A stretch of DNA of 22,759 nt from JAFRXK01 sp045603305 (GCA_045603305.1 JAZULV010000107.1:1-22759), one strand, 5' to 3'; positions 6,432 to 14,286 are shown, counted from the first letter of the stretch. Numbers and translations are program-made. Notes: a model not told the origin generated them from the sequence alone.

Positions 6432-7007
6432 ATGAGAAAAATATTATTTAAAGCAAAAAGAAAGCGTAATGGTACATGGGTAGAAGGCTATTATGTAAAA
6501 GAACAGGAGAAAGATTATATTTGCTTAGAAGATGAGTATGGCGTGTTGACATACAATGAGATTATTCCAGACACACTTTGTCAGTATATCGGCAGAACAG
6601 ATAAAAACGGCAACAAAATTTTTGAACACGATACAATTAAGTGTTATACTTGCAATTCGTTAATGTTTGATGGGATAATCAGATATCGCAACATCGCATC
6701 TGAATTTGTTTTATACAGAGAAGGAGAAGGACCAAGGGCGTTAAAACAGTTTTTTGATCGTGAACTAGAGGTGATTGGAAATATCCACGAAACACACAAA
6801 ACGGAGCTGACAAAGGTTATAAACGTACAGATTACCATGATAAACCTAGTTAATGATAGTGACCTTGTAGACATCGTAGAAGATGATAAGGACACATCAG
6901 CGTTTGAAGGCAAGCTTAAAGAGTATTTACAGGCTGATGATGTGAGGGTGTCAAATGTGAGAGTTTCTAATATACAGAACTTTGTTATAGATGAAGTAGC
7001 ACAGTAA
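6432..7007 (+). CDS. YopX-type protein with extra C-terminal domain
   Basis: A 191-residue protein. Residues 1-120 match the YopX fold common in phages: ILFKAKRKRNGTWVEGYYV at the start, LCQYIGRTDKNGNKIFEHD in the middle, and a closing segment containing LEVIGNIHE. YopX function is unknown. Residues 121-191 are an added part with INVQITMINLVNDSDLVDIV and LKEYLQADDVRVSN, resembling small stand-alone phage proteins of the type '...LKADDVKVTNVQ'; this looks like a fusion. A 15-base tandem duplication lies inside it (6942-6971). GAGGG follows the SSB stop and serves as ribosome binding site. Confidence 0.7.
   Translation: MRKILFKAKRKRNGTWVEGYYVKEQEKDYICLEDEYGVLTYNEIIPDTLCQYIGRTDKNGNKIFEHDTIKCYTCNSLMFDGIIRYRNIASEFVLYREGEGPRALKQFFDRELEVIGNIHETHKTELTKVINVQITMINLVNDSDLVDIVEDDKDTSAFEGKLKEYLQADDVRVSNVRVSNIQNFVIDEVAQ
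6942..6971 (+). repeat. 15-bp tandem duplication in the YopX-type gene
   Basis: GTGAGGGTGTCAAAT (6942-6956) is followed by a diverged copy GTGAGAGTTTCTAAT (6957-6971). Both encode VRVSN, so the duplication adds five residues without a frame change. Confidence 0.7.
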
Positions 7008-7034
7008 AACAATTAGGCAGCAGGAGGGGCAGAC

Positions 7035-7460
7035 ATGACATTGGAACAAGCTAGTCAGATATATTATATCAACAAAGAGATAAAAACACTTCAGCTAGAG
7101 CTTGCAAGACTAGAGGAAGACAGAACCTATTATAAACCCATTATCATGTCTGATCTTCCAAAGGGTAGAGGACAACATAGGAATATCGCAGATGATTACA
7201 TCGAGAAAAAGAGTGATATTCAGAATATGATTAATTATTCATTGAATAAACTGCTTACAGCCCGGCAGCAGTTCGAAGAATTTCTTCTATCTGTAGATGA
7301 TGCCGAGATGCGATTGATTCTTCGATTAAGATGTATCAATCTCATGAGCTGGGTTGATATTGGAACAGAACTAAACATGAGTCGCATGACTGCAAGTAGA
7401 AAATTTTATGATTTTTTTAAAGTTGTGCACAATGTGCATAAGGAATGTGATATAAAGTAA
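7035..7460 (+). CDS. DUF1492/ArpU-like late-gene regulator
   Basis: A 141-residue protein, with an N-terminal coiled coil (about 8-35), a helical middle, and a C-terminal sigma-region-4-like helix-turn-helix (104-128; MSWVDIGTELNMSRMTASRKF). Proteins of this size directly before the HNH-terminase block are typical of Firmicutes phages (DUF1492, ArpU, RinA type) and are thought to switch on late transcription. Binding to a late promoter near 8220-8320 is a reasonable guess, but I see no clear sigma-A promoter there, which would fit activator dependence. AGGAGG (7022-7027) sets the start. Confidence 0.75.
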   Translation: MTLEQASQIYYINKEIKTLQLELARLEEDRTYYKPIIMSDLPKGRGQHRNIADDYIEKKSDIQNMINYSLNKLLTARQQFEEFLLSVDDAEMRLILRLRCINLMSWVDIGTELNMSRMTASRKFYDFFKVVHNVHKECDIK

Positions 7461-7560
7461 GTGAAAAGTTTTATATTAATGAACTATTTTTCGTAACACC
7501 CTGTAGAAATGTATAAGCTTTTGTTGTATCATAAAGACAAAATTTATACGGAGGAATGCT
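7461..7560 (+). promoter_or_regulatory. A+T-rich leader with weak promoter for the HNH cargo gene
   Basis: One hundred bases without a gene, clearly richer in A and T than the flanking genes. TATAAG (7512-7517) could be a -10, but its -35 is poor (TTTTCG near 7488). A better-looking pair, TTGTTG (7521-7526) and TTATAC (7544-7549), would start transcription after the ribosome binding site GGAGG (7550-7554), so it is unlikely to serve this gene. A separate promoter is likely but not firmly located. Confidence 0.25.
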
Positions 7561-8196
7561 ATGAAAAGAAATAATAGAGATGATTTTTCTGCAAAGGTAA
7601 AAAACACTTTAGCGAAAAGGGTTGGCTATAGATGCTCTAACCCTAATTGCAAAACAACAACAATAGGCCCAGGGTATTATGACGATCAAATTGTATCAAT
7701 AGGAGTTGCAGCGCATATAGCAGCAGCGGCTGAAGGTGGGCCAAGATACGATAAAACAATGACGAAAGAGGAAAGAGAAAGTGCAAGTAATGGAATATGG
7801 TTATGTCAAAACTGCTCAAAGATGATTGACTCAGATGCAGAAAAGTATTCTGTAGAACTATTAAAAAAGTGGAAAGAGGCAGCAGAGCAAGGGCAAAAAA
7901 TTAAACTTTCGGCAGAAAGCGAACCTAAGGAAAAAATGGTATATCGTTTTGAGATTGGGTGCAAAAATTTATTCGAAAAATGTGAATTTGCAGAAATTAA
8001 AGATGAAATAATAATAATATTAAGTTATTATTTTAGATTAAAGAGAGTGTCAAAGGAAAATGGTAAAATTGTAGTTGAATCAGGTTTTGAAACCCTAGTA
8101 GAAAAAGAATGTTGTCTTGATAAACTGTTTCAGATTTGCATTAAACGTGGTTTGTTAGATGTTGAGATATCTGAAAAAAAGACAAACGAGAGGTAG
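7561..8196 (+). CDS. Orphan defence-type HNH nuclease with unknown C-terminal domain
   Basis: A 211-residue protein. Residues 10-108 are an HNH domain of the kind used as effector in anti-phage proteins such as Cap5: Cys25/Cys30 (CSNPNC), GVAAHIAAAAEGGPRYD with His52, NGIWLCQNC with Asn77, Cys82 and Cys85, then MIDSD and LLKKWK. The metal-binding and catalytic residues all appear present. Residues 125-211 form a separate domain (YRFEIGCKNLFEKCEF, ELCCLDKL-like helix, RGLLDVEI) that I do not recognise; it replaces the SAVED sensor of Cap5. The gene is more A+T rich than its neighbours, has its own leader and terminator, and separates a regulator/terminase pair that is normally close. Inference: a cargo gene protecting the lysogen from other phages. 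Degradation of host DNA is an alternative. Confidence 0.7.
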   Translation: MKRNNRDDFSAKVKNTLAKRVGYRCSNPNCKTTTIGPGYYDDQIVSIGVAAHIAAAAEGGPRYDKTMTKEERESASNGIWLCQNCSKMIDSDAEKYSVELLKKWKEAAEQGQKIKLSAESEPKEKMVYRFEIGCKNLFEKCEFAEIKDEIIIILSYYFRLKRVSKENGKIVVESGFETLVEKECCLDKLFQICIKRGLLDVEISEKKTNER

Positions 8197-8219
8197 CTAA
8201 TCACTGCCTCTCTTTTATT
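8188..8219 (+). terminator. Intrinsic terminator of the HNH cargo gene
   Basis: GAGAGGTAG (8188-8196) pairs with CTGCCTCTC (8204-8212) as nine pairs including one G-U, loop CTAATCA, followed by TTTTATT. The gene's stop codon TAG is inside the stem, so the last ribosome would cover it until release. Confidence 0.8.
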
Positions 8220-8236
8220 GTGAAATAAAGGCAGTG
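8202..8236 (+). promoter_or_regulatory. Alternative hairpin competing with the terminator
   Basis: CACTGCC (8202-8208) can pair with GGCAGTG (8230-8236), and TTTATT (8214-8219) with AATAAA (8224-8229), leaving a five-base bulge. This fold uses the right arm and U run of the terminator, so both cannot form at once. It could act as an anti-terminator or protect the transcript end. The rest of the gap up to 8323 shows no clear promoter. Confidence 0.35.
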
Positions 8237-8323
8237 TTTAGAAGGGAAGACATGTAAGAGAAAAAGATAAAAAATATCACCATGCATTTAACTTAATACG
8301 TTTTTCAGAAAAAAGGTATAGTA

Positions 8324-8614
8324 ATGAAAGAATGGTCAAAAGCCTTTTATTTGTCATCAGCTTGGGAACATACCAGAACCGCTTACATGATATCACAGGA
8401 CTATATATGTGAGCGTTGTGGAGAACCGGCAAAGATAGTACATCATAAGAGGTATATAACTAGAGACAATATTAATGACACGCACGTAACACTATGTTGG
8501 GATAACCTAGAGGCATTATGTCAAGATTGCCACAACAAGGAGCATCACAAACAATCACCAAGATTACGATATAGCTTTGATGCAGAAGGAAATATATTAT
8601 ATCCCCCCCTATAA
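8324..8614 (+). CDS. HNH endonuclease of the packaging module
   Basis: A 96-residue protein with Cys29-x2-Cys32, the core IVHHKRYITRDN (His40/His41), DNLEALCQDCHNKEHH (Asn61, Cys66, Cys69, His70) and a short tail. Position immediately before the small terminase and the size match the HK97 gp74-type HNH proteins, which work with terminase in cutting DNA at cos. AAAAGG (8311-8316) lies eight bases before the ATG. All key residues appear intact, so it is probably active. Confidence 0.85.
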   Translation: MKEWSKAFYLSSAWEHTRTAYMISQDYICERCGEPAKIVHHKRYITRDNINDTHVTLCWDNLEALCQDCHNKEHHKQSPRLRYSFDAEGNILYPPL

Positions 8615-8712
8615 CTCGTAAAAATTTAAGGGGAAAACTACCGAGGGGGATACTGCAAAAATACCCTGCGGGTGCGCGCGTACGTGGTGTAGGGGGGTGG
8701 GGTGTAAAGAAA
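8600..8712. other. Candidate cos (packaging cut) region
   Basis: The space between the HNH and small terminase genes is unlike the rest of the window. It has a C7 run (8603-8609), G runs at 8630-8633, 8645-8649, 8692-8697 and 8699-8702, and a GC-rich core with ACCC-TGC-GGGT (8663-8673) and GCGCGCGTACG (8674-8684). HK97-like phages with an HNH-TerS-TerL order usually have a 3'-overhang cos site here. The exact cut cannot be read from one sequence. Confidence 0.45.
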
Positions 8713-8724
8713 GGAGGGTATTTA

Positions 8725-9081
8725 ATGGCTACTAACAAAGAGAAGACAAAAGAACAACGAATCAAGTCGGAAAATACCCGACTTAAAAGCGTATTCAAAG
8801 AGTTAGACGAGAATAAAAAGAAAGTAGTAATGCCACTGATACAGAAAGCTGCTTTTATGCATGTTGAGCTAGAGGAATTACAGAAAATAATTGAGGCAGA
8901 AGGCTGCGTATGCGTATATAAAAACGGAGAAAACCAGTATGGCACTAAAAAAACACCGGAAGTAGACGTATACAATACCATGATCAAGAATTACACCGCA
9001 ATAGTAAAGACTTTAGCAGAACTTGCACCTGCAGCACAAAAGAAGAAACAAAACGGGCTAGCGCTGCTACGCGAGGAATAA
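8725..9081 (+). CDS. terS: Terminase small subunit (P27-like)
   Basis: A 118-residue, strongly charged, mostly helical protein between the HNH nuclease and the large terminase. The segment VVMPLIQKAAFMHVELEELQ and the later NTMIKNYTAIVKTLAELAP match the P27 type of small terminase, which binds the packaging site and hands DNA to the large subunit. A strong AAAGGAGGG (8710-8718) precedes the ATG. It ends two bases before the large subunit gene. Confidence 0.8.
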   Translation: MATNKEKTKEQRIKSENTRLKSVFKELDENKKKVVMPLIQKAAFMHVELEELQKIIEAEGCVCVYKNGENQYGTKKTPEVDVYNTMIKNYTAIVKTLAELAPAAQKKKQNGLALLREE

Positions 9082-9083
9082 TT

Positions 9084-10766
9084 TTGTTACCATACAAGAA
9101 TTATATTTACGAGTACTATGCTAAAATTAACAGTGGCGAAATAATAGCAGGGCTGTGGATAAAATTGATATACGAAATAGTCGTAAATGCGTTGGAAGCA
9201 GGCGACTATTTTTTTAATGCAAAAAAGGCAAACAAGGCTATAAAATTTATAGAAAATTACTGCCACCATAGCAAAGGCCGTAACGATTTATTACAGCTGG
9301 AGTTGTGGCAGAAAGCAGCAGTTTCTATTATTTTTGGCTGTGTAGATGAACAAAATATACGTATTTTTCGCGAGGTTTTTATTGTAATCGGGCGAAAAAA
9401 TGGTAAGTCACTTTTTGCATCTGCAATTATTGCGTATATGGCATACCTGGAACCGGAATATGGCCAGGAAATATATTGTCTGGCACCAAAGCTGGACCAG
9501 GCAGCAGTAGTATATGACGGATTCTATCAAATAGTAAACAGTGAAGATGAATTAAAGGCGGAAGCCAAAAAGCGACGCAGCGATATATACATAGCCGAAA
9601 CTAATACGGTTATTAAGGCTATCGCATTCAATGCAAAAAAATCTGATGGATTTAACCCTCAGTTGGTAGTTTGTGACGAAATCGCAGCATGGAGCGGTGA
9701 TGGTGGATTAAAACAATATGAAGTTATGAAGTCAGCTTTAGGAGCAAGGCGACAGCCTATGATTTTATCTATCTCTACTGCCGGATACATTAACGACAGC
9801 ATATACGACGAACTCATGAAGCGTGCTACGCAGTTCCTTAAAGGCAGCAGTAAGGAAAAACGCTTATTGCCGTTACTTTACATGATAGACGATGTAGAGA
9901 AGTGGAATGACATAGAAGAACTTAAGAAGGCTAACCCTAATATGGGCGTATCTGTAACAGAAGACTTCTTCCGTGAAGAGATAGTGGTAGCGGAAGGCAG
10001 TTTGAGCAAGCGTGCAGAATTTCTTTGCAAGTATTGCAATATTAAGCAGAATAGTAGTATTGCATGGCTGGAAAGTCAGGTAGTAGAGAAAGCGACGGGA
10101 GTAAAGACGGTGGACGGAAAAGAGACTCCGTACACATTAGAGGATTTCCGCGGCTGTTATGCTGTAGGCGGCATAGACTTATCACAAACAACAGACTTAA
10201 CAGCGGCCAGCGTAGTAATAGAACGAGATGGTGTTTTATATTCCTTCTGCCAGTTCTTTATGCCACGCGGACGTATTGAAACGCTGACTGCCACGGACGG
10301 TATAGCGTATGACATATTCGTAAAGAAAGGCATATTAACACTATCCGGTGAAAATTACGTAGACTATACAGATGTATATAACTGGTTCGTGGAATTGCTA
10401 GACAAGTACGAAATATATGTGCTGAAAATAGGCTACGACAGATATACAGCGCAGTATCTTATTAAAGATTTGGCTGCACGTGGGTTCCATGTAGATGATG
10501 TATTCCAGGGCGAAAACCTAACGCCGGTTATACGAGAATTTGAAGGAATTCTTAAGGATGGTAATTTTAAAATTTGTAATAACAACCTGCTTAAAGGACA
10601 TTTCCTTAATGTAGCACTTAAACACAACATGGAAACACGAAAATTCAGACCTGTAAAAATTGAGCGACGGGCGCATATAGATGGATTTGTCGCTGTAATT
10701 GATGCGATGACAGTACGTCAGAAGTATTACGACGAGGTAGGTGAGCTGTTAAGAAATGCAGCATAG
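9084..10766 (+). CDS. terL: Terminase large subunit
   Basis: A 560-residue packaging motor of the HK97/Terminase_1 type. The ATPase part shows Walker A GRKNGKS (103-109), Walker B LVVCDE (194-199) and the coupling motif STAG (231-234). The nuclease part shows GGIDLSQTTDLTA (Asp365, Asp371), GYDRYTA (Asp452) and HIDGF (Asp533), the acidic residues that bind the metal ions. It pumps DNA into the prohead and cuts it. The start is TTG, with GAGG (9073-9076) seven bases before; no ATG is better placed. Length and motifs are complete. Confidence 0.93.
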   Translation: MLPYKNYIYEYYAKINSGEIIAGLWIKLIYEIVVNALEAGDYFFNAKKANKAIKFIENYCHHSKGRNDLLQLELWQKAAVSIIFGCVDEQNIRIFREVFIVIGRKNGKSLFASAIIAYMAYLEPEYGQEIYCLAPKLDQAAVVYDGFYQIVNSEDELKAEAKKRRSDIYIAETNTVIKAIAFNAKKSDGFNPQLVVCDEIAAWSGDGGLKQYEVMKSALGARRQPMILSISTAGYINDSIYDELMKRATQFLKGSSKEKRLLPLLYMIDDVEKWNDIEELKKANPNMGVSVTEDFFREEIVVAEGSLSKRAEFLCKYCNIKQNSSIAWLESQVVEKATGVKTVDGKETPYTLEDFRGCYAVGGIDLSQTTDLTAASVVIERDGVLYSFCQFFMPRGRIETLTATDGIAYDIFVKKGILTLSGENYVDYTDVYNWFVELLDKYEIYVLKIGYDRYTAQYLIKDLAARGFHVDDVFQGENLTPVIREFEGILKDGNFKICNNNLLKGHFLNVALKHNMETRKFRPVKIERRAHIDGFVAVIDAMTVRQKYYDEVGELLRNAA

Positions 10767-10772
10767 AAGGGA

Positions 10773-11999
10773 GTGAGAACAACGAGCCTTAAAGACTATC
10801 TTTTTAAAGGCAGGAAGCAGATAGCCATAGACAGCTATTTTAAAATGCTTAATGGGTACAGTCCTGTGTTTACAACATACGAGGGCGGTATTTATGAAAT
10901 GGATCTAACCAGGGCAGCAGTGCACAGGTTTGCTACAATGTGTAGCAAGCTTAAACCGGAAATAAGCGGCACTGCAAAAAAACATCTGGAAAAGACATTA
11001 CAATTTAAACCTAACTACTTTATGGATACCACAAAGTTTTTATATAGGTTGGCTACTATTCTGGAAGTAGATAATACAGCTTTCATCATTCCGGTAGAAG
11101 ACGAGATATATGGACGTATTATTGGTTATTACCCAATTATACCGCAACGTTGTGAGATTGTAGAAGCAGGGGGCATAATTTATTTGCGATATCAATTCGC
11201 GAATGGAGAGTATGCGGCTATTGAATTTGAACGTGTTGGAGTAATGACGCAGTATCAGTACAAAGATGATTTGTTTGGTGAAGACAACCGGTCATTACGA
11301 CCAACAATGCAACTACTGCATACGCAGAACGAAGGTATTATTAACGCCGTAAAGAACAGTGCAAATATTCGCTTCCTGGCAAAAATTGCACAAATGTTAA
11401 AACCGGAAGACATAAAGAAAGAACGCGAACGCTTCACAAAAGATAACTTAAGTGCAGACAATAAAAGCGGTATGATTATTTATGATACAAAGTTTGCAGA
11501 CCTAAAGCAGATAGAAAGCAAGCCATATACAGTTAATGCGTTGCAAATGCAGCAGATTAACGAGAACGTATTTATGCATTTCGGTACTAACATGGATATT
11601 TTGACAAATAAATTTGATGAAAATACATGGAATGCATATTACGAAGGTAAAATTGAGCCCTTTGCGATCCAACTGTCGATAGTTATGTCAAATATGACTT
11701 ACACACAGAATGAAATTAACCGAGGAAATATGATTACTTGGACTGCCAACCGATTACAGTATGCCAGCAATGCGACAAAGCTACAGGTATCTACTCAGTT
11801 ATTTGACCGCGCATTGCTCAACCGAAACAGTGTTATGGATATTTGGAATATGGCACATGTAGAAGATGGCGACAAGTACTACATACGTAAAGAATACTGC
11901 GAAGTATCACAGTTGAATACTGGCGGGGCAGTAAAAGAACCACAATACACAGAACAGGAACCAGGAACCGGGGGTAATCTGGAAGGCAACCAGGAATAG
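10773..11999 (+). CDS. Portal protein
   Basis: A 408-residue HK97-type portal: TRAAVHRFATMCSKL near the start, then YRLATILEVDNTAFIIPV, IIGYYPIIPQRCEIV and LRPTMQLLHTQNEGI, all typical of the family. It forms the dodecameric ring through which DNA passes and that joins the head to the tail. The start is uncertain. GTG 10773 lies inside the ribosome binding site AAGGGAGTGA (10767-10776), whereas the codon at the ideal distance (10782) is ACG, giving (M)SLKDYLFKG. The next ATG (10847) would remove 25 residues. The Gly/Glu-rich end is expected to be disordered. Confidence 0.9.
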   Translation: MRTTSLKDYLFKGRKQIAIDSYFKMLNGYSPVFTTYEGGIYEMDLTRAAVHRFATMCSKLKPEISGTAKKHLEKTLQFKPNYFMDTTKFLYRLATILEVDNTAFIIPVEDEIYGRIIGYYPIIPQRCEIVEAGGIIYLRYQFANGEYAAIEFERVGVMTQYQYKDDLFGEDNRSLRPTMQLLHTQNEGIINAVKNSANIRFLAKIAQMLKPEDIKKERERFTKDNLSADNKSGMIIYDTKFADLKQIESKPYTVNALQMQQINENVFMHFGTNMDILTNKFDENTWNAYYEGKIEPFAIQLSIVMSNMTYTQNEINRGNMITWTANRLQYASNATKLQVSTQLFDRALLNRNSVMDIWNMAHVEDGDKYYIRKEYCEVSQLNTGGAVKEPQYTEQEPGTGGNLEGNQE

Positions 12000-12015
12000 A
12001 AAGAGGGTGTAGAAA

Positions 12016-12624
12016 TTGCCGGTAGTAAAAGAAAGAGAATACAGAGCGCTGACGTCACCATTATCTGTAGCGGCAGCGTCAAAGAGAATACAGACAGACT
12101 ATTACGTAGAGGGATATGCAACTACGTTTAATAGTCCTTATCTATTGTTTGAATTTACTGATGGTTGGAAGTATTATGAGCGCATAGATGGTCACGCCTT
12201 AGATGGGGCTGACATATCCGACGTAATAATGCAGTACGACCATACAGGGCGAGTATTTGCCCGTCAGTCTAACAAGTCCCTTATTGTTCAGCCGGATAAT
12301 GTGGGGCTTTTTGTGTGTGCAGACCTTGGTAGAACCGACGCAGCACGCGGATTATATCAGGACATAGACGCAGGCATGGTTACTAAAATGTCTTGGGCAT
12401 TTACCGTGGCAAAAGACAGCATAACGGAAGATAGAAATGCTCGCACCATCACAAGGGATATTTTAGAGATAAAAAAAGTATTCGACGTATCCGCCGTTAG
12501 TAGGCCTGCTAATGAGGATACTGAAATAAGTGCACGGAATTTTGCTACGTGGAGTTACGAGCAAATACAGGGGGAGTACCTGTCACGACGAGCAAAGTTA
12601 CTAAAGATTAAAACAATGTTATAA
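12016..12624 (+). CDS. HK97-family prohead protease
   Basis: A 202-residue protease of normal length. His76 (YDHTGRVFAR) and Ser126 (TKMSWAF) fit the catalytic pair; an acidic residue in the strand before FDVSAVSRPA (156-165) may complete the triad. It cleaves the N-terminal delta domain from capsid proteins during maturation. The start is TTG with AAGAGGGTG (12001-12009) six bases before it. It lies between portal and capsid genes as expected. Confidence 0.9.
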   Translation: MPVVKEREYRALTSPLSVAAASKRIQTDYYVEGYATTFNSPYLLFEFTDGWKYYERIDGHALDGADISDVIMQYDHTGRVFARQSNKSLIVQPDNVGLFVCADLGRTDAARGLYQDIDAGMVTKMSWAFTVAKDSITEDRNARTITRDILEIKKVFDVSAVSRPANEDTEISARNFATWSYEQIQGEYLSRRAKLLKIKTML

Positions 12625-12653
12625 AAAATCAAGTAAAGAAAAGGAGAAAAAAT

Positions 12654-13883
12654 ATGCATACATTGCAGGAAATCGAAGCTAGATTAGCAGAAATCAACAC
12701 AGAGATTACAACCAGAGGTGCGGAAATGACCGCAGAAGAATTAACAGAACTTGAAACAGAAGTAGCAAACTTGCAGGAAGAAAGGAGTCAGTTACTTGCA
12801 GCATCTAACACACAGGAGCAGCGCAATAGAATTTTAGCTGCTGTGGCAGCAGGTCAGCCAGTAGCAGGTCAGGTAGCACCTACTGTTTTACGTTCTTTCC
12901 CGGCAGTAGGTAATCAGGAACCAGAGACAGACAAATACGCTACATTGCAGTATCGTAAAGCGTTTATGGATTATGTGATAAGAGGGACTGCAATTCCTAC
13001 AGAGTATAGAGCAGATGAGTTGAGCAAAACTACTGATGTGGGCGCTATTATTCCTACTACTGTGCTTAACCAGATTGTAGAGAAGCTTGAAAGTACAGGT
13101 ATGATCTTAGCACTTGTTACTAGAACTGCTTACAAGGGCGGTGTATCTATCCCTGTATCTACCGTTAAGCCTACTGCTACATGGGTAAATGAAGGCGTAG
13201 GAAGCGACAAGCAGAAAAAAAATATTACCAAAGACGGTATGATTACCTTTGCTTACCATAAGTTACGCTGTGCTGTAGCAGTATCGCTTGAAGTTGACAC
13301 AATGGCAATTAGTGCGTTTGAGACATTGCTTATTAACAATATCGTTGAGGCAATGACAAAGGCGTTAGAGCAGTCCATTATTGACGGAGATGGAACAGGA
13401 AAGCCGAAAGGAATATTAGCAGAAACACCAGCAGAGGGACAGGTTGTCGAAAGTGCAGCACCTGCATACGCTGATTTGATTGCGGCAGAGGCAGCATTAC
13501 CGCAGGCATATGAAAATGGTGCAGTATGGTGTATGAGCAAGAAAACATTTATGCAGTATTACGGCTTGACTGATACCAACGGGCAGCCTATCGGCAGAGT
13601 AAACCACGGCATTGCAGGAAAGCCGGAAAGAACACTTTTAGGCAGACCGGTAGTATGCTGCGATTACGTAACCGGCTTTGCAGCGACTCTTTCTTCTGAC
13701 ACAGTATTTGCGTTCCTCTTTAACTTCAAGGACTATGTACTTAATACTAACTATGCAATGGGCGTAAAGAAGTATGAGGATAACAATACAGACGATATGG
13801 TAACTAAGGGCATTATGCTGGTAGATGGCAAGGTAGTTGATAAGAACAGTTTAGTTGTTATCAAGAAACTTGCATCTGCGTAA
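12654..13883 (+). CDS. Major capsid protein (HK97 family)
   Basis: A 409-residue protein. The first 60 residues are a predicted coiled coil (LQEIEARLAEINTEITTR, LETEVANLQEERSQLL), the scaffold-like delta domain, followed by an Ala/Val-rich stretch where the protease probably cuts (about 60-95). The rest is the HK97 fold: DVGAIIPTTVLNQIVEKLE, the strand GGVSIPV, ALEQSIIDGDGTGKPKGIL and the final domain with GRPVVCCDYV. AAAAGGAG gives strong translation, as a highly made protein needs. Confidence 0.93.
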   Translation: MHTLQEIEARLAEINTEITTRGAEMTAEELTELETEVANLQEERSQLLAASNTQEQRNRILAAVAAGQPVAGQVAPTVLRSFPAVGNQEPETDKYATLQYRKAFMDYVIRGTAIPTEYRADELSKTTDVGAIIPTTVLNQIVEKLESTGMILALVTRTAYKGGVSIPVSTVKPTATWVNEGVGSDKQKKNITKDGMITFAYHKLRCAVAVSLEVDTMAISAFETLLINNIVEAMTKALEQSIIDGDGTGKPKGILAETPAEGQVVESAAPAYADLIAAEAALPQAYENGAVWCMSKKTFMQYYGLTDTNGQPIGRVNHGIAGKPERTLLGRPVVCCDYVTGFAATLSSDTVFAFLFNFKDYVLNTNYAMGVKKYEDNNTDDMVTKGIMLVDGKVVDKNSLVVIKKLASA

Positions 13884-13908
13884 ATGTAGAGAAAGCGAGG
13901 CATAAGGC

Positions 13909-14229
13909 ATGAAAGGACATTTAGACGCTAAAGAGCTGGAAAGCTACAAGAAAGAAGATTTGCAGGCGTTGGCAAGAGAGCTGGGAGTAAGCGACGAGGG
14001 AACAAAGGTAGAGATTGCCGCCAGATGCGCAGAGGTTGAGGTAGAAATACCAAACGAAAGCGAGTTTAAAGAAGAGGAAAAGACCACCGCCAAGGTTAAT
14101 GTAGAGGTAACAAAACGCTACTTAGACAAACAGCTTAACCAGATTAAGAACGCTGGAGAAGTCTTTACAGTGGATAAAGCCAGAGCAGAGATACTGGTAG
14201 CTGCAAATGTTGTCAGGATTAAGGAATAA
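13909..14229 (+). CDS. Small head protein with SAP/Rho-N-like domain
   Basis: A 106-residue protein. Residues 4-40, with LESYKKEDLQALARELGVS and GTKVEIAARC, form a SAP/Rho-N-like helix-extended-helix motif that usually binds nucleic acid. A charged linker follows, then a C-terminal part with RYLDKQLNQIKNAGEVF. A gene like this often lies between capsid and connector genes in Firmicutes phages; its role is not settled, but head-joining or DNA contact is possible. It is followed by a terminator-like hairpin. Confidence 0.65.
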   Translation: MKGHLDAKELESYKKEDLQALARELGVSDEGTKVEIAARCAEVEVEIPNESEFKEEEKTTAKVNVEVTKRYLDKQLNQIKNAGEVFTVDKARAEILVAANVVRIKE

Positions 14230-14236
14230 TACGGCA

Positions 14237-14262
14237 GGGCTACAGTAGTGTAGCCCGTTTCC
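14237..14262 (+). terminator. Intrinsic terminator or attenuator inside the late operon
   Basis: GGGCTACA (14237-14244) pairs perfectly with TGTAGCCC (14249-14256) around GTAG, followed by GTTTCCTTTT. The T run is interrupted, so termination is probably partial. It would lower transcripts of the connector genes relative to the capsid gene, matching their copy numbers. Confidence 0.65.
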
Positions 14263-14286
14263 TTTTATAGAAAGAAGGTGCAGGGT

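Noticed and set aside
7521..7549. TTGTTG-17-TTATAC as promoter of the cargo HNH gene
   Set aside because: Transcription would begin after the ribosome binding site GGAGG at 7550-7554, leaving no leader to translate the gene.
10064..10279. A 71-codon plus-strand ORF inside the large terminase gene
   Set aside because: It is an out-of-frame shadow within conserved nuclease-domain coding sequence, with no ribosome binding site.
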